Part shown: positions 9,610-20,730 of the stretch, piece after piece
Layout: every line of letters begins with the position of its first letter
How positions within the stretch are numbered: the stretch's first letter is position 1
Assembly (NCBI RefSeq): GCF_029784165.1
Contig: NC_073695.1
Location: 100,629,306 to 100,693,305 of the forward strand
Reading direction: 5' to 3'
Source: Wyeomyia smithii
Taxonomy: Eukaryota > Arthropoda > Insecta > Diptera > Culicidae
DNA length: 64,000 bases
Made by a program: the position numbers and the translations under genes
The notes under the pieces: model-generated
What the model was told of the DNA's origin: nothing
Database searches by the model: none
The model's input: the letters and a program-made list of their open reading frames with translations, nothing else

Positions 9610-12600
9610 TTACATGTAGATGAAGTTAAATCTAGGAAAAAGAGACCGATGTTAATCAGTTTGGACGTTATTTGTGCAAGGATCATGCGTTACTTACCGA
9701 CACAATGCCTGCGGAAGCGACGAAATGATTGGACCGTATCCCTGAGAGTTGTCGTACAATTCAAACAGTGGGGCCGCTACTAGCTTGTAGTTTTTCGGTA
9801 CGGCAAAAAGAGCTGTCAGGGGGTAGGAAAACATTCACGATTAGTGCTGAGAAAGATAACGATTTTCTATCGCTTACAAGCGGAAAACATTTTACAACTA
9901 AAGGCTTTTCTTTTCTTTGCTTGAGGTTATTGTTTATTGGGCTTCATCAACATTGTTTTGGTTTCTTTGGACATTCGTTTCTTCTTTCGTGGCTCACACG
10001 AACCAATGTTATTATAAAACAGCTCACAATGCTGGAATTAGTTTGCGAAAACTATTTTCGTAAGTTAAAAATTATGAGAAATACAATGGATGTTTGTTTG
10101 ATAACAGTTACTAATGGTTCTACAATTTTTCAACCGTACAATAAGTAATGTATATAATTTATTGAACAGCTTTCTTGCGAAGACATACAATAGATATCTA
10201 AGTGTGTTTTCTCTATTGAAGGCTGCCTACAATCAGTTATTCAACACAAAATTTAGAGGAGAATATCAGTGAAAGAAATATTATAGCTTAACCACTATAA
10301 TAGCTTAAGCCGAAGCCTTGGAGTGATGCTTTGAGAGAACAGTACTTGGAAGTTTGATGCGAGTGTATACCCTAACTCCGGAATGTATTCCTGACTGACA
10401 GGCAAGACGAATTTATCCTAAGTAGAGTTAGAAAAAAAAGTCTGTGGGTATATAGTACAAACCATTACATAAATATAATTTATTGTATTTTCGAACTTTT
10501 AAAAGTTTGTTGTATTTATCTAAACTGGCTTACTCATGAATGTTAATATTTTCCGTATTGTTCATTGTTTTTTAAAAGACTATATTTCTGTCTCTTTTTT
10601 TATCTGGGCGTTGATCAAAATGGCAACCTAAAGATAACCACCGTCATTTGGATAATTGTTTTGCTGAGCTGATTAACTTCCATTCGTCAATCGCAGATGA
10701 AAATTACTAAGTCAAGTCAGTGAAGATTTGGGAATTTAGAAGTTTAATAATCGATTTTTTGAAAAATCGTGAGAAATCGCATGAACTTTAAAATCTGTGG
10801 TTTCGAGGTTCGCTATGAGTATTCGAGAATAAAATTTCATACGAAAAATTTTATCACTAAAATAAAATATAAATTAATATAAATGTAAGTGCAAAACTCT
10901 TTTTACATTTTTAGCAGATTTTATTTTTTATGTGAGAATTTCCAATTTTATGAGTTATGTATTTTTATATTGTTGGAGTAGATAAAATTCAAGCAAATCA
11001 AAAATGAGTTGAAAAAATCTGAATAAATACTAAATTTTAATTTGTATAAAAAGATTTCATTTTTTCTCATTTTTTTTTAAATTTGAAATTATAACAAAAC
11101 ATTTGTTAAAAATTCCAGGATGGAGAAATGTGAGGCTATTTTTTACGGTTTAAATTTTTGTTTTATCTAGTTTGACGTTTTTTATGATAATTGTATCCCA
11201 ATGATGATCAAATGATTTTAGCAGTTATTTAGAATTTAGGGGCCGTTCAATAATTACGTTAGCATATTTTTCCACTTTTTCAATCCCCCCTCCCCCCCCC
11301 TTGTAAGACATCGTAAGATTTTTTGATACCCCCCCTACCCCCTAGTAAGATCTTACTATATATACTGAATATAAATTTTTATTATGGTTTTATCATCCTG
11401 AAGCAAGCCCAATTCCTTCTTTTCCTTTTCTGTCTCTAATTCGAGTTAATCGGCCTTCCGTAATTTTTTTTTATGATTTTTACCGTCCACACTTTCATTA
11501 ACATGGTTTTTTGAATAGTTCCATCAACAATGTTTTTCTTACGTAAGATAAAAAATTCACCCCCCTCCCTCCCCTGTAAGATAGCGTAAGAAAATTGCAC
11601 ACCCCCCTCCCCCCCTACTTGCTTACGTAATTATTGAACGGCCCCTTAAGAGCTTTAGTGATAAATTTTTCTAATGTATTCAATCAACACTACATTTTAA
11701 ATTGGTAAAAGGTTTACGAGAGAAAGACAAAACGTTTAAGCTTATTATCAACAATCTTCGGCTGTATGTCTTTGGCAAAACTACATTCGCGTTATAAAGG
11801 CAATAATACTATTTTATAGCAGTGAAAGCGTACGTCAGGTATTGCTTCTATAGGAAGCATATTAAACCTGAATTATACAACTAACGGTTCGTAAAAACAA
11901 GGAATAAATGCTGAGTTTATAGCAAGTAGTAATATATAAAACAACTTTCCCGATTTCATACCTACAATTTCCACAACAAACATTTTACTCAAATCTATTC
12001 AAGAGCAGAAATATTCGCTTCAAATCTTTTCTAACATAGTACGAAACCCGCCTTGCCCCTCCTTGCCTTCTAAACACAGTACAAGAAATTTAGTTAAAAT
12101 CACAGATTCTCAACAATCGAATGGGTATTTCACATGATAGTGTTTACTTTATCGCTTAACGAACGAGTTACATTCAAGAAACTCTCGAAACAATAATTTC
12201 ATTCCGTAGAAAGAAACGCTACCTATCAAACCTGCTTCTTTCTATCAATGTACAAAACTAGTTTTCGATTATTTTTTTTCTTACAACAACAAAGCGCAAA
12301 GCAATAATTGATAGAAGAAACATTCCTAGCCTATGCTCCTACCGGGGTTCTTAACACACTTTACGACGAGGAAAAACACCGGTGGTGCCGTTTAGGGCGC
12401 ACCTATTTTAAGAGCTTAAAACAAATGTGGTCATAGAAAAACATTACCCTTCTCGTGCAGCTGTACCAGAAACAGTCGCTTGTGCTCCTTCGGCTTGGTG
12501 ATGTGTGGCGGAATGTACGGATACTGCGGTGGTTCGAAGTTCGGCCGCCACCAGTTGCCGATGGTGTCCTCGACGATCCAGTCCTGCTTGACGCCATCCT

Positions 12601-13817
12601 GCCGGCCTAGAGTCTAATCGATACATAACACACATACACAATGTATACAGAACGGAACAAAATTGAATTGTGTTGTGATAGTAATAAGAGATTGAGCGCA
12701 CAATCGTGTGCGGTTGTTCTTTATTCGGGTTCAAATCCGAAGGTTTTCTAAGTATATGCGAAATTGTTTTATGTGTAGTAATTTCGAAATTAAACGGATT
12801 TACATAATTTTGAACAAACTTACATTTTCTGGTGCAAAAAATGGATTAGTCACGCAAGTGTAACCTATTTGGAACATTTTTTGTAACATTATTGGTAGCA
12901 AAAGATTTTAAACTAATTGTTATGAATCTTGAATAATGAAAGCTATACAAAGTTTAATGACTGAATCATTGACAATCTTCCGACAATAATTTTACAAGCG
13001 TGGATTCAACATGATCAGTTAATTCTGAAAATGTACAATATTATTGTGCACTAGGCAAGCAGCATTCGAGATGGAAATCTTACAGCAAACGTCTAGAAAC
13101 AGTGCGTTAACAATACTCTGTATAATCAATTTGTAGTCACAGCTTAATAATAAATTACAATCATTCGGTGGCTTAACAAAATTGGATTTCCATTACATTG
13201 TTCACTTTGATACACTGTTTGAATACAATCTTTTCTTACGATAGAATCCTACAATTAATCGTAATTTTCGAAGTCCAAAATCCTCACTTACCTCAGTCAG
13301 TAATCGTTTGAGACCTTCAACCTCGTCTTCGCCAGCGCTCAGTTCCCCACCGGGTAGTTTGAAAAAGGTCGTTCCAAGCTGAAGCAGCAGAACGTGTGGA
13401 AGACCGTGTTCGTGAACCTGGGGACAGATAAAACTTTCAGTTAGCAAATCATTCCCGGAGTCACGTAGAATAACAACACACCAGCAACACTCCTTCCACC
13501 GAGCGGCGCATTCCTATCTTATCAAACTCGTCCCGCATCCGCTGGAATCGAGCCGGTACGGAAGGGTCCTTTTCGAAGAGGGGTTCTTTTGTGCCAAATG
13601 TGTAATTTGTAAGTGGATAACTGTAAATGGAAAAAAGTAGCTATCAAACACTGCTACCTGCATTTGATCGTTCCCAAACGACTCATACTTACAGATTTAT
13701 AGTTCGGTTTAGCGTCATCGACTGATTGCTCTGTGGTTTACTGATATCGTTCATCGTTCCTTGGCTGGTTCTTCTTGGCCAACCGGAGCCGGTTTTGTTG
13801 ATGGACTGAGCTGCCAT
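9610..13817 (-). CDS. NUDT21: Cleavage factor Im 25-kDa subunit (CFIm25/NUDT21/CPSF5), six exons
   Basis: Minus-strand exons are 13817-13693, 13620-13482, 13417-13292, 12613-12448, 9812-9698 and 9631-9610. All junctions are GT-AG and the phases join exactly to 693 nt (230 residues plus stop). The protein has the CFIm25 signature throughout: YPLTNYTFGTKEPL, RFQRMRDEFDKIGMRRSVEG, VHEHGLPHVLLLQLGTTFFK, WWRPNFEPPQYPYIP and the terminal LCRFNFIYM. The Nudix helix (GGELSAGEDEVEGLKRLLTETLG) lacks two of the catalytic glutamates. This matches the family, which binds UGUA in pre-mRNA without hydrolysis and, with CFIm68/59, steers poly(A) site choice in the nucleus. The start ATG is in AAAGATGGC context. 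Introns are 72, 64, 678, 2635 and 66 bp. Intron 4 is unusually long because of AT-rich and MITE sequence. Human CFIm25 has 227 residues. Confidence 0.96.
11239..11645. mobile_element. PIF/Harbinger-type MITE in intron 4 of CFIm25
   Basis: A 407-bp element. Both ends read GGGGCCGTTCAATAATTACG inward, and it is flanked by the 3-bp repeat TTA (11236-11238 and 11646-11648). A TTA/TAA duplication with GG-rich ends is typical of PIF/Harbinger. The interior has C-rich tracts (11285-11342, 11560-11620) around repeated GTAAGA motifs, and no coding capacity. The rest of this intron is plain AT-rich sequence. Confidence 0.8.
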
Positions 13818-15562
13818 CTTTGATTTGATCTTTTTTGCTCGTTTCGCTATGCTTTTTCGGTGGACGCTTTTATACCACTTGTAGGGACAATTAAATCGGT
13901 AACAGTAATACTGTCTATTTATAATCAGCCCCAACGAATAACTAAACAATGTAGTAAGAGTTTCACTTAGAGAAAGACTAATATTAAAACGCTATTCGCA
14001 CTTTTACTGAATCGGCTTCACTTCACCGTAACCTTTCCAAAAATGTTTCACGCTGACTTTTTTTTGACAAACAACGTCGATAACGCAGAGCTAATATTGT
14101 GCTTACCTCTTCGGTGCTTACCCTACTTACCTTACTTAACGTTACGAGTGCGATGTTCAATATTTTAACAGGTTTGGCATATAGGGCATATAGTCATTTT
14201 GTCATGATGTATACAGTCATTGTATTTAATAGTTTAATTGCTTCGCATGTTTTTTTTCTGAGCAACCGTTGACATTGTGCGTGTTTTTTTCACAATTTCC
14301 GTTTTGCTTTTGCTGGCGTTACAGCGAACTGAGAAACGTTCGAATTCGAATGTGGGATTCATTTCAACCAGTGCTTTTCCAGCAACTGGACTAGTGGTAA
14401 TTTCTAAGGTAATTTCTAACTTGTTACTGATTACTATCAGTAAATATCAGTAATTTGCATTTAAGTTTTAAGCAAATTATCAACGCTACATTTGTTGTCG
14501 CGTTGCTTTATTCAGCTGTACTTTTAGTCAAAGCATCCTTGGCTCGACATTGTTTTTTGTTGACGGTATTGCATATGTTTGGTGATTTAGGTTTACATTA
14601 GAGAAATTGGGAAAATAAAATGTTTTTTAGTCCATTGCTCATTTCAACAAAGTTAAGTTGTTTTAGTCCATTGTTCATTTCAACAGTCCATTTGTTTTAG
14701 TCCATTGTTCATTTCAACAAAGTTTAGTTAAGAGCTTTCGAATTCCGCAAAAAGCGCTCCCATCTCACACATGAAATTTTCTAGCTCCCACCCCTAATTT
14801 TTCACAGAAAGCTTGTGTTAAACATAGGTTCATTTCAAACTTTTTTTCAACCTGTGGAGAGTGGCTTTTCAGTAATTCAGTTATTAAAAACGGGGCTTAG
14901 TATGGTCAGCACGCAGAATAGATTCTCATATCTAGCTCTACTCATTACTAAATCAGCTGTGCTGAAAGAGGTTGGCGTTGACGCTGTGGTTAAGATTTTT
15001 ATTTTTTAGTTCGGAGATTCAATCCCGATTGAAGTGATCTTTTTTTATTATATTTGTTCTTTTTGTTACAACACTTTGTTACACAATATTTAATTATAAA
15101 AGTATTAAGCGTTAATCGATATTTTTTTTCAATCGGTATTTTTTCAATGAAAAGTTAAGAAAAATAGACCCCCTCCCCCTAAAAATTTTCTTAGTTACAC
15201 CTATGTGAAAATTACATGACTGTAGAGTAATCTCCTACAAAAAAAATCAGACAATATCAATAAAGCCTGTAGTACACTCTTCGTCTAATGGTCAAATATT
15301 TGACCTTCTGACATAATGGTCAAATTTATTTGACATCATGGCTGTTGTTTGCTCTTGTTTGCCCCATGTCAAAATTGGAGAGTGACAAACAATTATCGTT
15401 GACCAAATTTTTATCTGTCAAAAAGTGCCAAATATTTGACGCTTGGTCAAAGAGTGTAATACAGGCTTAAGAGAAAAATTTTACTGATAGTTAATGAAAT
15501 TTTTTCTTACTGATAACTATCAGTAGTTACTGATAGTTTTCCCATCCCTAAACTGGACAAAC
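13818..15562. other. Upstream region of CFIm25 and repeat-like AT-rich DNA, no gene recognised
   Basis: 13818 to about 14160 is the probable CFIm25 5' region. 14635-14715 holds a motif repeated three times (about 27 bp, containing TTTTAGTCCATTG.TCATTTC). 15290-15465 holds several TTGACCAT/TGGTCAAA-type inverted and direct repeats. Blocks around 14410-14455 and 15485-15540 share TACTGATA.CTATCAGTA motifs and may be ends of a decayed element. I see no conserved coding sequence. Confidence 0.5.
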
Positions 15563-16668
15563 TAGGGATGGGCGAACGGCTCACGAGCCGTTCATATGAA
15601 TCGGTTCTTAAAAAAAGTTGAAGAGGTTGTTTGTAAGACACGACCGCAGAGGTAACGTAGAATACGACAGCGGTGGTGGTGGTGCCACACGCGCTATAAA
15701 CATGCATACACGCGATACAGATATGCATACACGCCATAAACATACACACACGCTATATAGCAAGCCACACACCTTATATATTAGGGATACACGCTACAAC
15801 TATTCACGCACGTTATGTGTACACACCCTACATACACTGAATGATGGTGGCTTCTCAAATCACCTGGCGGTGCGAGTCTCTTTCAGTTTCGGGTTGTATT
15901 CACCCAACGATATCTGAATCGGATTACCGCTGGTGGGGTCCAACTCAGATCGAAGGGAAGCCGAACTGAAAGAGGTTAGAACCGCAGTAAACCACTTCCA
16001 CCGCCGCTGTTGCCCGATGCTGATCCACTTCGCCTACTGCCATCGGTGTTGATGTCCGCTGCTGTTGCCTGCTGCTAATGAACTGATTTGCTTGAGGAGA
16101 AACAGTCTCTTATATAGCCCGAAGAGTGCATTCCCGGCTAACTAGGTACTCCATTCTGTCATCCTTTTTAGGGAAAGGCAGCAAGCGACCAATCAAAAGT
16201 CGACATTTGCGTTTCGAAAATGTTCAACAATTTTCAATATTACAATAGTTTAAACAATCAGATTACAATTTTCTGCATTTGGACGGGTGCTTAAATGATT
16301 TTCCAATCGATTGCTGCAAAAATAACAGAAATCGGTTGGAAACTGACTGGGTTTAAAACGTTTGAAATTGGACAATTTTTGTGATGCTCTCGATGTTTTC
16401 GGTTTTGAAATTGGATCCCTGTATTGAAATTGGGTCCCTGTAATTGTTGCCGTAAGACGTATTCTACGTCAAAAGAGCGAAAGAACGAACGGCTCACGAA
16501 AAAGAACCACGGTTCTTTAAGCGCACCAAAACTGTTTGGTTCGCGCGAACCCGAAGTTTACCGAGACAACACGAACTGCCAACGCTCGTGAATCATTGTG
16601 AACCATGAGCCGTTTATATGAGTCGGTTCAGAGCCGCTCTTGCAAAAGAGCCGTTTCGCCCACCCCTA
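15563..16668. mobile_element. hAT-type non-autonomous element carrying foreign interior
   Basis: The left end reads TAGGGATGGGCGAACGGCTC and the right end inverts it (GAGCCGTTTCGCCCACCCCTA). Flanks are GGACAAAC (15555-15562) and GGACGAAC (16669-16676), an 8-bp duplication with one mismatch, as for hAT. The subterminal parts carry repeated GGCTCACGA and GGTTCTT motifs in both orientations. The interior lacks transposase. It holds tandem ACACGC-type repeats (15700-15830) and a promoter-like module (16070-16350) also present at 62.15-62.5 kb. Confidence 0.8.
16079..16193 (-). promoter_or_regulatory. Promoter-like module (CCAAT, TATA, initiator) inside the hAT element
   Basis: Read on the minus strand, a CCAAT-box complement (TTTTGATTGG, about 16189-16198) is followed about 75 bp later by GGGCTATATAAGAG (16107-16120) and, about 30 bp further, by the initiator-like AAATCAGTTC (16079-16088). 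This is canonical RNA polymerase II core-promoter spacing. No gene is recognised downstream. The same module recurs at 62.15-62.5 kb with the CCAAT and initiator kept but the TATA box degraded. Confidence 0.45.
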
Positions 16669-16730
16669 GGACGAACTGGACGTTCAGCTTGTTTCAGACC
16701 TAACTGAAAGCCAAACAAAAAAACCACGTA

Positions 16731-17436
16731 GATAATATCGATAAAATATCGATGCCGGCGCGTAATAAGGCAATCCACGGGTGACATTTTTTTGCTTGTA
16801 CGTTTGTTTTTGTTGCTGTTTTTCAAGCTGCAGAATCAAAACACGACCAAAACCGAAATCTTTTAATGTCGGCAATAATATCAAAAGTGTTGAACATACA
16901 TAAAGCTGTCACAAGTTGAAAACAGACTGAAATCAGCTGATCGCAACTGTCTCGTGGGTTGCCTTATATCAATATCAATATCGATGCTAGTTCCAATATC
17001 GATATAACAAATATCGATATTCTATTTTCAATATCGACAATCTTCTGCAGCAGCAACGGCAGCAAGTGATGTCAGCGGAGGGAGTAAATGCGTCTGAAAT
17101 GCATGCAAACTCAAATTTAGTCAAAAAATCGTTAATCAAAACCTAATTTTCCCTGACGACTCTGTTGATATTGGTTTGATTTAGTGATGGGAAATATCCA
17201 GCTAGCTGGCGTCCCACCATGTTTCGAGGACTAACATCTCAGCGTGTGTGTAAACGAGAAAGCATATCACCGCCACTTTTCATACGCATAACGCATCTGT
17301 CAATGGGGCCCGCAAATCGCGGATCCGCTGCGATGTTAGCTGCGATGAAACAAAGCAAATAAGATAGAGATGCCAGTTAGCTAACAATCGATAAAATCGA
17401 AGCTTTTATCGATATTATCGATAAGTATCGATAATC
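16731..17436. repeat. Cluster of ATCGAT / TATCGATA motifs
   Basis: Palindromic ATCGAT cores recur at 16736-16754 (two), 16978-17022 (three, most within AATATCGATAT) and 17388-17432 (five, including two TATCGATA-like sites). More occur near 18796-18816. Their density is far above chance for a six-base palindrome. TATCGATA is the DRE motif bound by DREF/BEAF-type factors in flies. Whether it is used here is unknown, and part of the cluster lies inside the hAT-like element starting at 17182. Confidence 0.55.
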
Positions 17437-17645
17437 TAACGGCTGTTTGCAAAATGAAATTTTGCCATGTAAATTTGTGAAAATCAGAGACAGTGAATGA
17501 CAAATACGATACTGCGAATGAAAATTCAAAAAACCGAACGAGTTGAAAAGTTTGTTTTGGAAAGTCCTCGGGTTTCACGCCGGGAGTGCTTTCAACGAAG
17601 TAGTTTCAAGCCGAAGTTCATTTTGAAGGTTTGAAAAAATAAGGG

Positions 17646-18239
17646 ATACCATCTGGGGGGTAAACAAAATACACTAAGGTCGCTTTTTACGCGTTTTTTT
17701 ACGCGGCTTTTTTTACGCGGATTCCGGAATTTACGCGATTTTTTACGGTTTTTTACGGCATGTATTCCCCGCGTAAAAAGCGAGTTTAGTGTAATTGAAG
17801 CAAGTAAAATTTTGTCAATTTTTCAATGGCCAAAACTTCACGAAAAATGAATCAATTTTGACAGAACAGGTTTCATTTTACTGGAAAACTATCCTAGTTT
17901 CCTAGTATAACTGGAGAATTGGATGTGACCAAGGGACACTGGAAATGTTTCGGATCTTCGGAGTGTGTGTCAAAGTGTATATTTTCGCAACGCATAGAAT
18001 GTTTTGGGCAACTAAATTGTCTATCTTAAATATTTTCTAAAATCACTTTTTGTTTTTAATATTTTATTTTTTGATGTAGGTTGGTCACGCAAAGTTCCCA
18101 AGTAATACAAGGAAACTAGGTTAGTTTTCCAGTAAAATGAAACCGGTCATCAAAATTGATTTATTTTTTGTAATGTTTCGGCCATTTAAAATTAGACAAA
18201 ATTTTGCCTATCTCAACCATTCTGTCTACCCCCTGTATA
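17646..18239. mobile_element. Long-inverted-repeat MITE nested in the hAT-like element
   Basis: The left arm (GGGGGGTAAACAAAAT, then AAAATTTTGTCAATTTTT, GGTTTCATTTTACTGGAAAA) is matched in reverse by the right arm, ending ATTCTGTCTACCCCCTGTATA. The arms pair over roughly 250 bp, with the left arm interrupted by a smaller MITE. A half-copy of the same family lies at about 44696-44880. Confidence 0.75.
17670..17793. mobile_element. Small MITE nested inside the long-inverted-repeat MITE
   Basis: A 124-bp palindromic unit including a TA at each edge. Ends are TACACTAAGGTCGCTTTTTA and, inverted, TACACTAAACTCGCTTTTTA. The interior repeats TTTTTTACGCG several times. It interrupts the left arm of the surrounding MITE, so it inserted later. 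The TA at each end fits a Tc1/mariner-type target. Confidence 0.75.
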
Positions 18240-19049
18240 AATCAGGATCCTTTTTTTCGGCGCAAAAATTTTGTTGATTTGATACTACAATTGAGCCGAT
18301 TTTGATGGAACTTAAACTTTTTTGTTGGGTAACAGATATTTTAAACGCAAACAGTTCCAAGTTAAACTAAACAATTACCAGAGTACTACCAATAGACTGC
18401 CGCTATGCATGATCAGTCCATCCTATTACAAGAGTTAGCAAGCCAAAGGAAATGCAATTTACAATTTCGTATCATCGCTATTTATGAGATGGGGCAAAAA
18501 GTTTTGATATTTTTTTTAACTCTGCAGTACTAAGTTTCTGAATTAATCTGTCTTAGGAAACTAAAAACTACAAATACCTAGTTAGCTACCATTTTTGCTC
18601 AGAAACTCAAAGACACCCGGGGCGAATCTTCACACCACCCTCAACAATGCTAAATATTGTCGTATAGTAGCACCCAACAAACACCTAGCAGCAAAAGCAA
18701 CTTCTGGGGTAGGGTAGGTGAGGTCTCCTCCTTTTACGTCTCCTCCAGTAAACAGCCCCACTGACTTGCTCACCGTCAAAAAATTAACGTTAATATCGAT
18801 GTCTGGAATTTATCGATAAGTTTCCCATCATTAGTTTGGTTTTCACTTGCGAAAGTGAAGGAGGGAAATATTTTTGCTTTTGTTTTCATACATAAATTGA
18901 CATTTACATATGAGAACTCGCGTAGGTACGAACAGCCTTAAAAATCTCTTTTACTTGTGTCAGGACCAATAACATCGAAGCTACAAAAACGTCAAACCTG
19001 ATACAAAAACGTCAATATTGGTCGAATTGTTTTGTTATTTCGGTTGGGA

Positions 19050-19217
19050 CCAGGGGGATGGCAACATGCTATCTCTTTCTATGGTGAATGAGTGAAGAGT
19101 CTTCCCGACTAAAGTGAAAAGTATATGGAACTTTTGCTGGGCGCCTGCCTCGGGGCTTTATTAGTAGGCAACATTACTGTCAAACGTGTAGAGTTTAGAT
19201 AGGGCTGCCATCCCCTT
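19050..19217. mobile_element. Short hAT-like MITE
   Basis: Flanked by perfect 8-bp repeats GGTTGGGA (19042-19049 and 19218-19225). Near-inverted ends contain GGGGATGGCA and TGCCATCCCC. The 168-bp interior has no coding capacity. The 8-bp duplication suggests a hAT origin. Confidence 0.7.
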
Positions 19218-19246
19218 GGTTGGGACTTAGCCCTTGCCAAGGATAC

Positions 19247-19525
19247 CAGATGTGCAGATTTGCCTGTAAAACGCAGATTTTTAGAGTCCGTGTGCAGATT
19301 TTTATTATTCTGCAGATATTTGCAGATTATCCATAGTTCCTGCAGATTTTCGTCAGAGTCTCCTTATATTTGCGCAGATTTTCTCAAAATGTGTGCAGAT
19401 TTTGGCAGACTTTTGCCTGCGTGAGCGAAATTTTTTTGAACTACGGATAGATTATTTTCAGATTTCATGCAGATTTTTCCGGTTTTTCTAACAGTTGCAG
19501 ACATTTTTCAAAAACATCTGGCATC
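19247..19525. repeat. GCAGATT-rich repeat element
   Basis: About ten GCAGATT or GCAGATA motifs occur in 280 bp. The block starts near CCAGATGTGCAGATTT and ends near AAACATCTGGC, which suggests short inverted ends. It is probably a MITE. No target duplication is clear. Confidence 0.5.
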
Positions 19526-19901
19526 TCTGGCCCTTGCGCTTTTTAGGTAGACGCGGTAGACACAATAAATCTGGTTATTATTCAAAAAATTATAATGTTT
19601 TCTAAGTAACAACCTCTTCTTAATTTATATATGAGCTTTCCGTTCGAAAATAAAAGGAACGTTGAGATTTTCGTATCTACAGAAAACACAAGCAAGGAAA
19701 CGGAAAATTGAGTCCTTTTGAAAAGTTACGCGAAAATATCTTTTTGTCCCTCACCTATGTATATTTCATTGTGTTGACATAACGGCGAAACGGGTTTTTG
19801 TAGTTAGCTTTATAGCAACCAACCAAAACAACCACTGAATAAAAAGAGAAACGCGTCGTGCCTAAACCTTTTATTTAACAATTTTAGCTTATGTTGCGAA
19901 T

Positions 19902-20248
19902 ATGTCCAAACCATGCGCAATACAGGAACAAGTAAACACATACAAATTAATTTACACCAAAAATTAACAACACCTAAATTGTAGATCGAAAGCTCGAATG
20001 AAATTATAGCCAGCCTACGTGAACGAATCCGAAAAATAGAAAGGCACTTGGATGATCCAGACCTACCGGAGGCTCGGCGCCGAGAAGCAGAAGTTGAGAT
20101 CAGTGAAATAAAAAAGTTGTTAGAAACTAACGAACAAATGCTCCATAAGCTGCACAAGGAGAATTCAAGATCCTTTGCTATCGCTGCCTGTTTGTTCTTC
20201 GTTTGTTTTCTCGTGTATGGAATTTACGTACTACTAAATGGTGCTTAG
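19902..20248 (+). CDS. CCDC167: CCDC167-like small tail-anchored coiled-coil protein, two exons
   Basis: Exon 1 (19902-19931) gives MSKPCAIQEQ. A 53-bp intron (GTAAAC...TTGTAG, 19932-19984, phase 0) joins exon 2 (19985-20248). The product has 97 residues, the length of human CCDC167. Residues 11-60 are a charged coiled coil (IRKIERHLDDPDLPEARRR, EISEIKKLLETNEQMLHKLHKENSR) with the family's SPEARR-like core. Residues about 72-92 are one hydrophobic segment (FAIAACLFFVCFLVYGIYVLL), so the protein is probably tail-anchored in a membrane. Its biochemical role is not established in any animal I know of. The start rests on the only ATG-donor pair giving the right frame and length, so exon 1 is slightly less certain than exon 2. 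AATAAA follows at 20314. The gene is convergent with SmD1. Confidence 0.88.
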
Positions 20249-20313
20249 CGTTATATTCATACTAAAAATTAAGTCTCAATTTATTTAGCTTATACGTGAA
20301 TTCAAAGTAATTG

Positions 20314-20319
20314 AATAAA
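20314..20319 (+). terminator. Poly(A) signal of the CCDC167-like gene
   Basis: AATAAA lies about 65 bp after the stop codon. Confidence 0.65.
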
Positions 20320-20602
20320 AACTATCTACTTAAGCAAATCGCTTATTGTACTTTTTTAAAGGAATAACTGGAGCGGTATAAGACAAGTTTTGGTTATATT
20401 ATAGGCTTTTACTTTGTATGCGATTTTAAAAGCCTATCTGTTCTGAAATGGGACTTGCCACCCAAGGTAAATTTTTCGACTGTTTATTGATGCTAACCCA
20501 CGCAAAGTGCAAAACCGTTGTTGTACCAAAAAGGAGTTTCTTTTTGATAAGTTAAAATGCCACTTTTTAGACATATTTCTTACCTTAAATTCTGACGAAC
20601 GA

Positions 20603-20608
20603 TTTATT
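20603..20608 (-). terminator. Poly(A) signal of SmD1
   Basis: AATAAA on the minus strand lies about 125 bp after the SmD1 stop codon. The region between the two convergent poly(A) signals (20320-20602) holds no gene that I can see. Confidence 0.6.
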
Positions 20609-20730
20609 TCGTGGATGTACCTTTAATATTGTATATAAAGTGAATGCGGTTTGTTGTTTTGGGACGTTCCCAGTATTAGTGTTGAAAGAGTAAAGTGTAA
20701 GCTGTGACTGTCAGCAATTTTACAACTCGT

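Larger units (their letters stand above)
17182..18833. mobile_element. hAT-like non-autonomous element with nested MITEs
   Basis: The ends TAGTGATGGGAAA and TTTCCCATCATTA form an inverted repeat with one mismatch. They are flanked by GTTTGATT (17174-17181) and GTTTGGTT (18834-18841), an 8-bp target duplication with one difference. There is no transposase. The interior holds the nested elements listed separately and ATCGAT-rich sequence near its left end. Confidence 0.65.

Noticed and set aside
12606..12613. Acceptor at 12607 (TCTAG) for CFIm25 exon 4
   Set aside because: It would put exon 4 out of phase and drop two residues. The acceptor ending at 12614 (GATTAG) gives the conserved TE-TLGRQDG join in phase.
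15690..15840. CRISPR-like array of CATACACGC-type units
   Set aside because: Units are short, uneven and without unique spacers of constant length; this is a degenerate tandem repeat in a eukaryotic mobile element.
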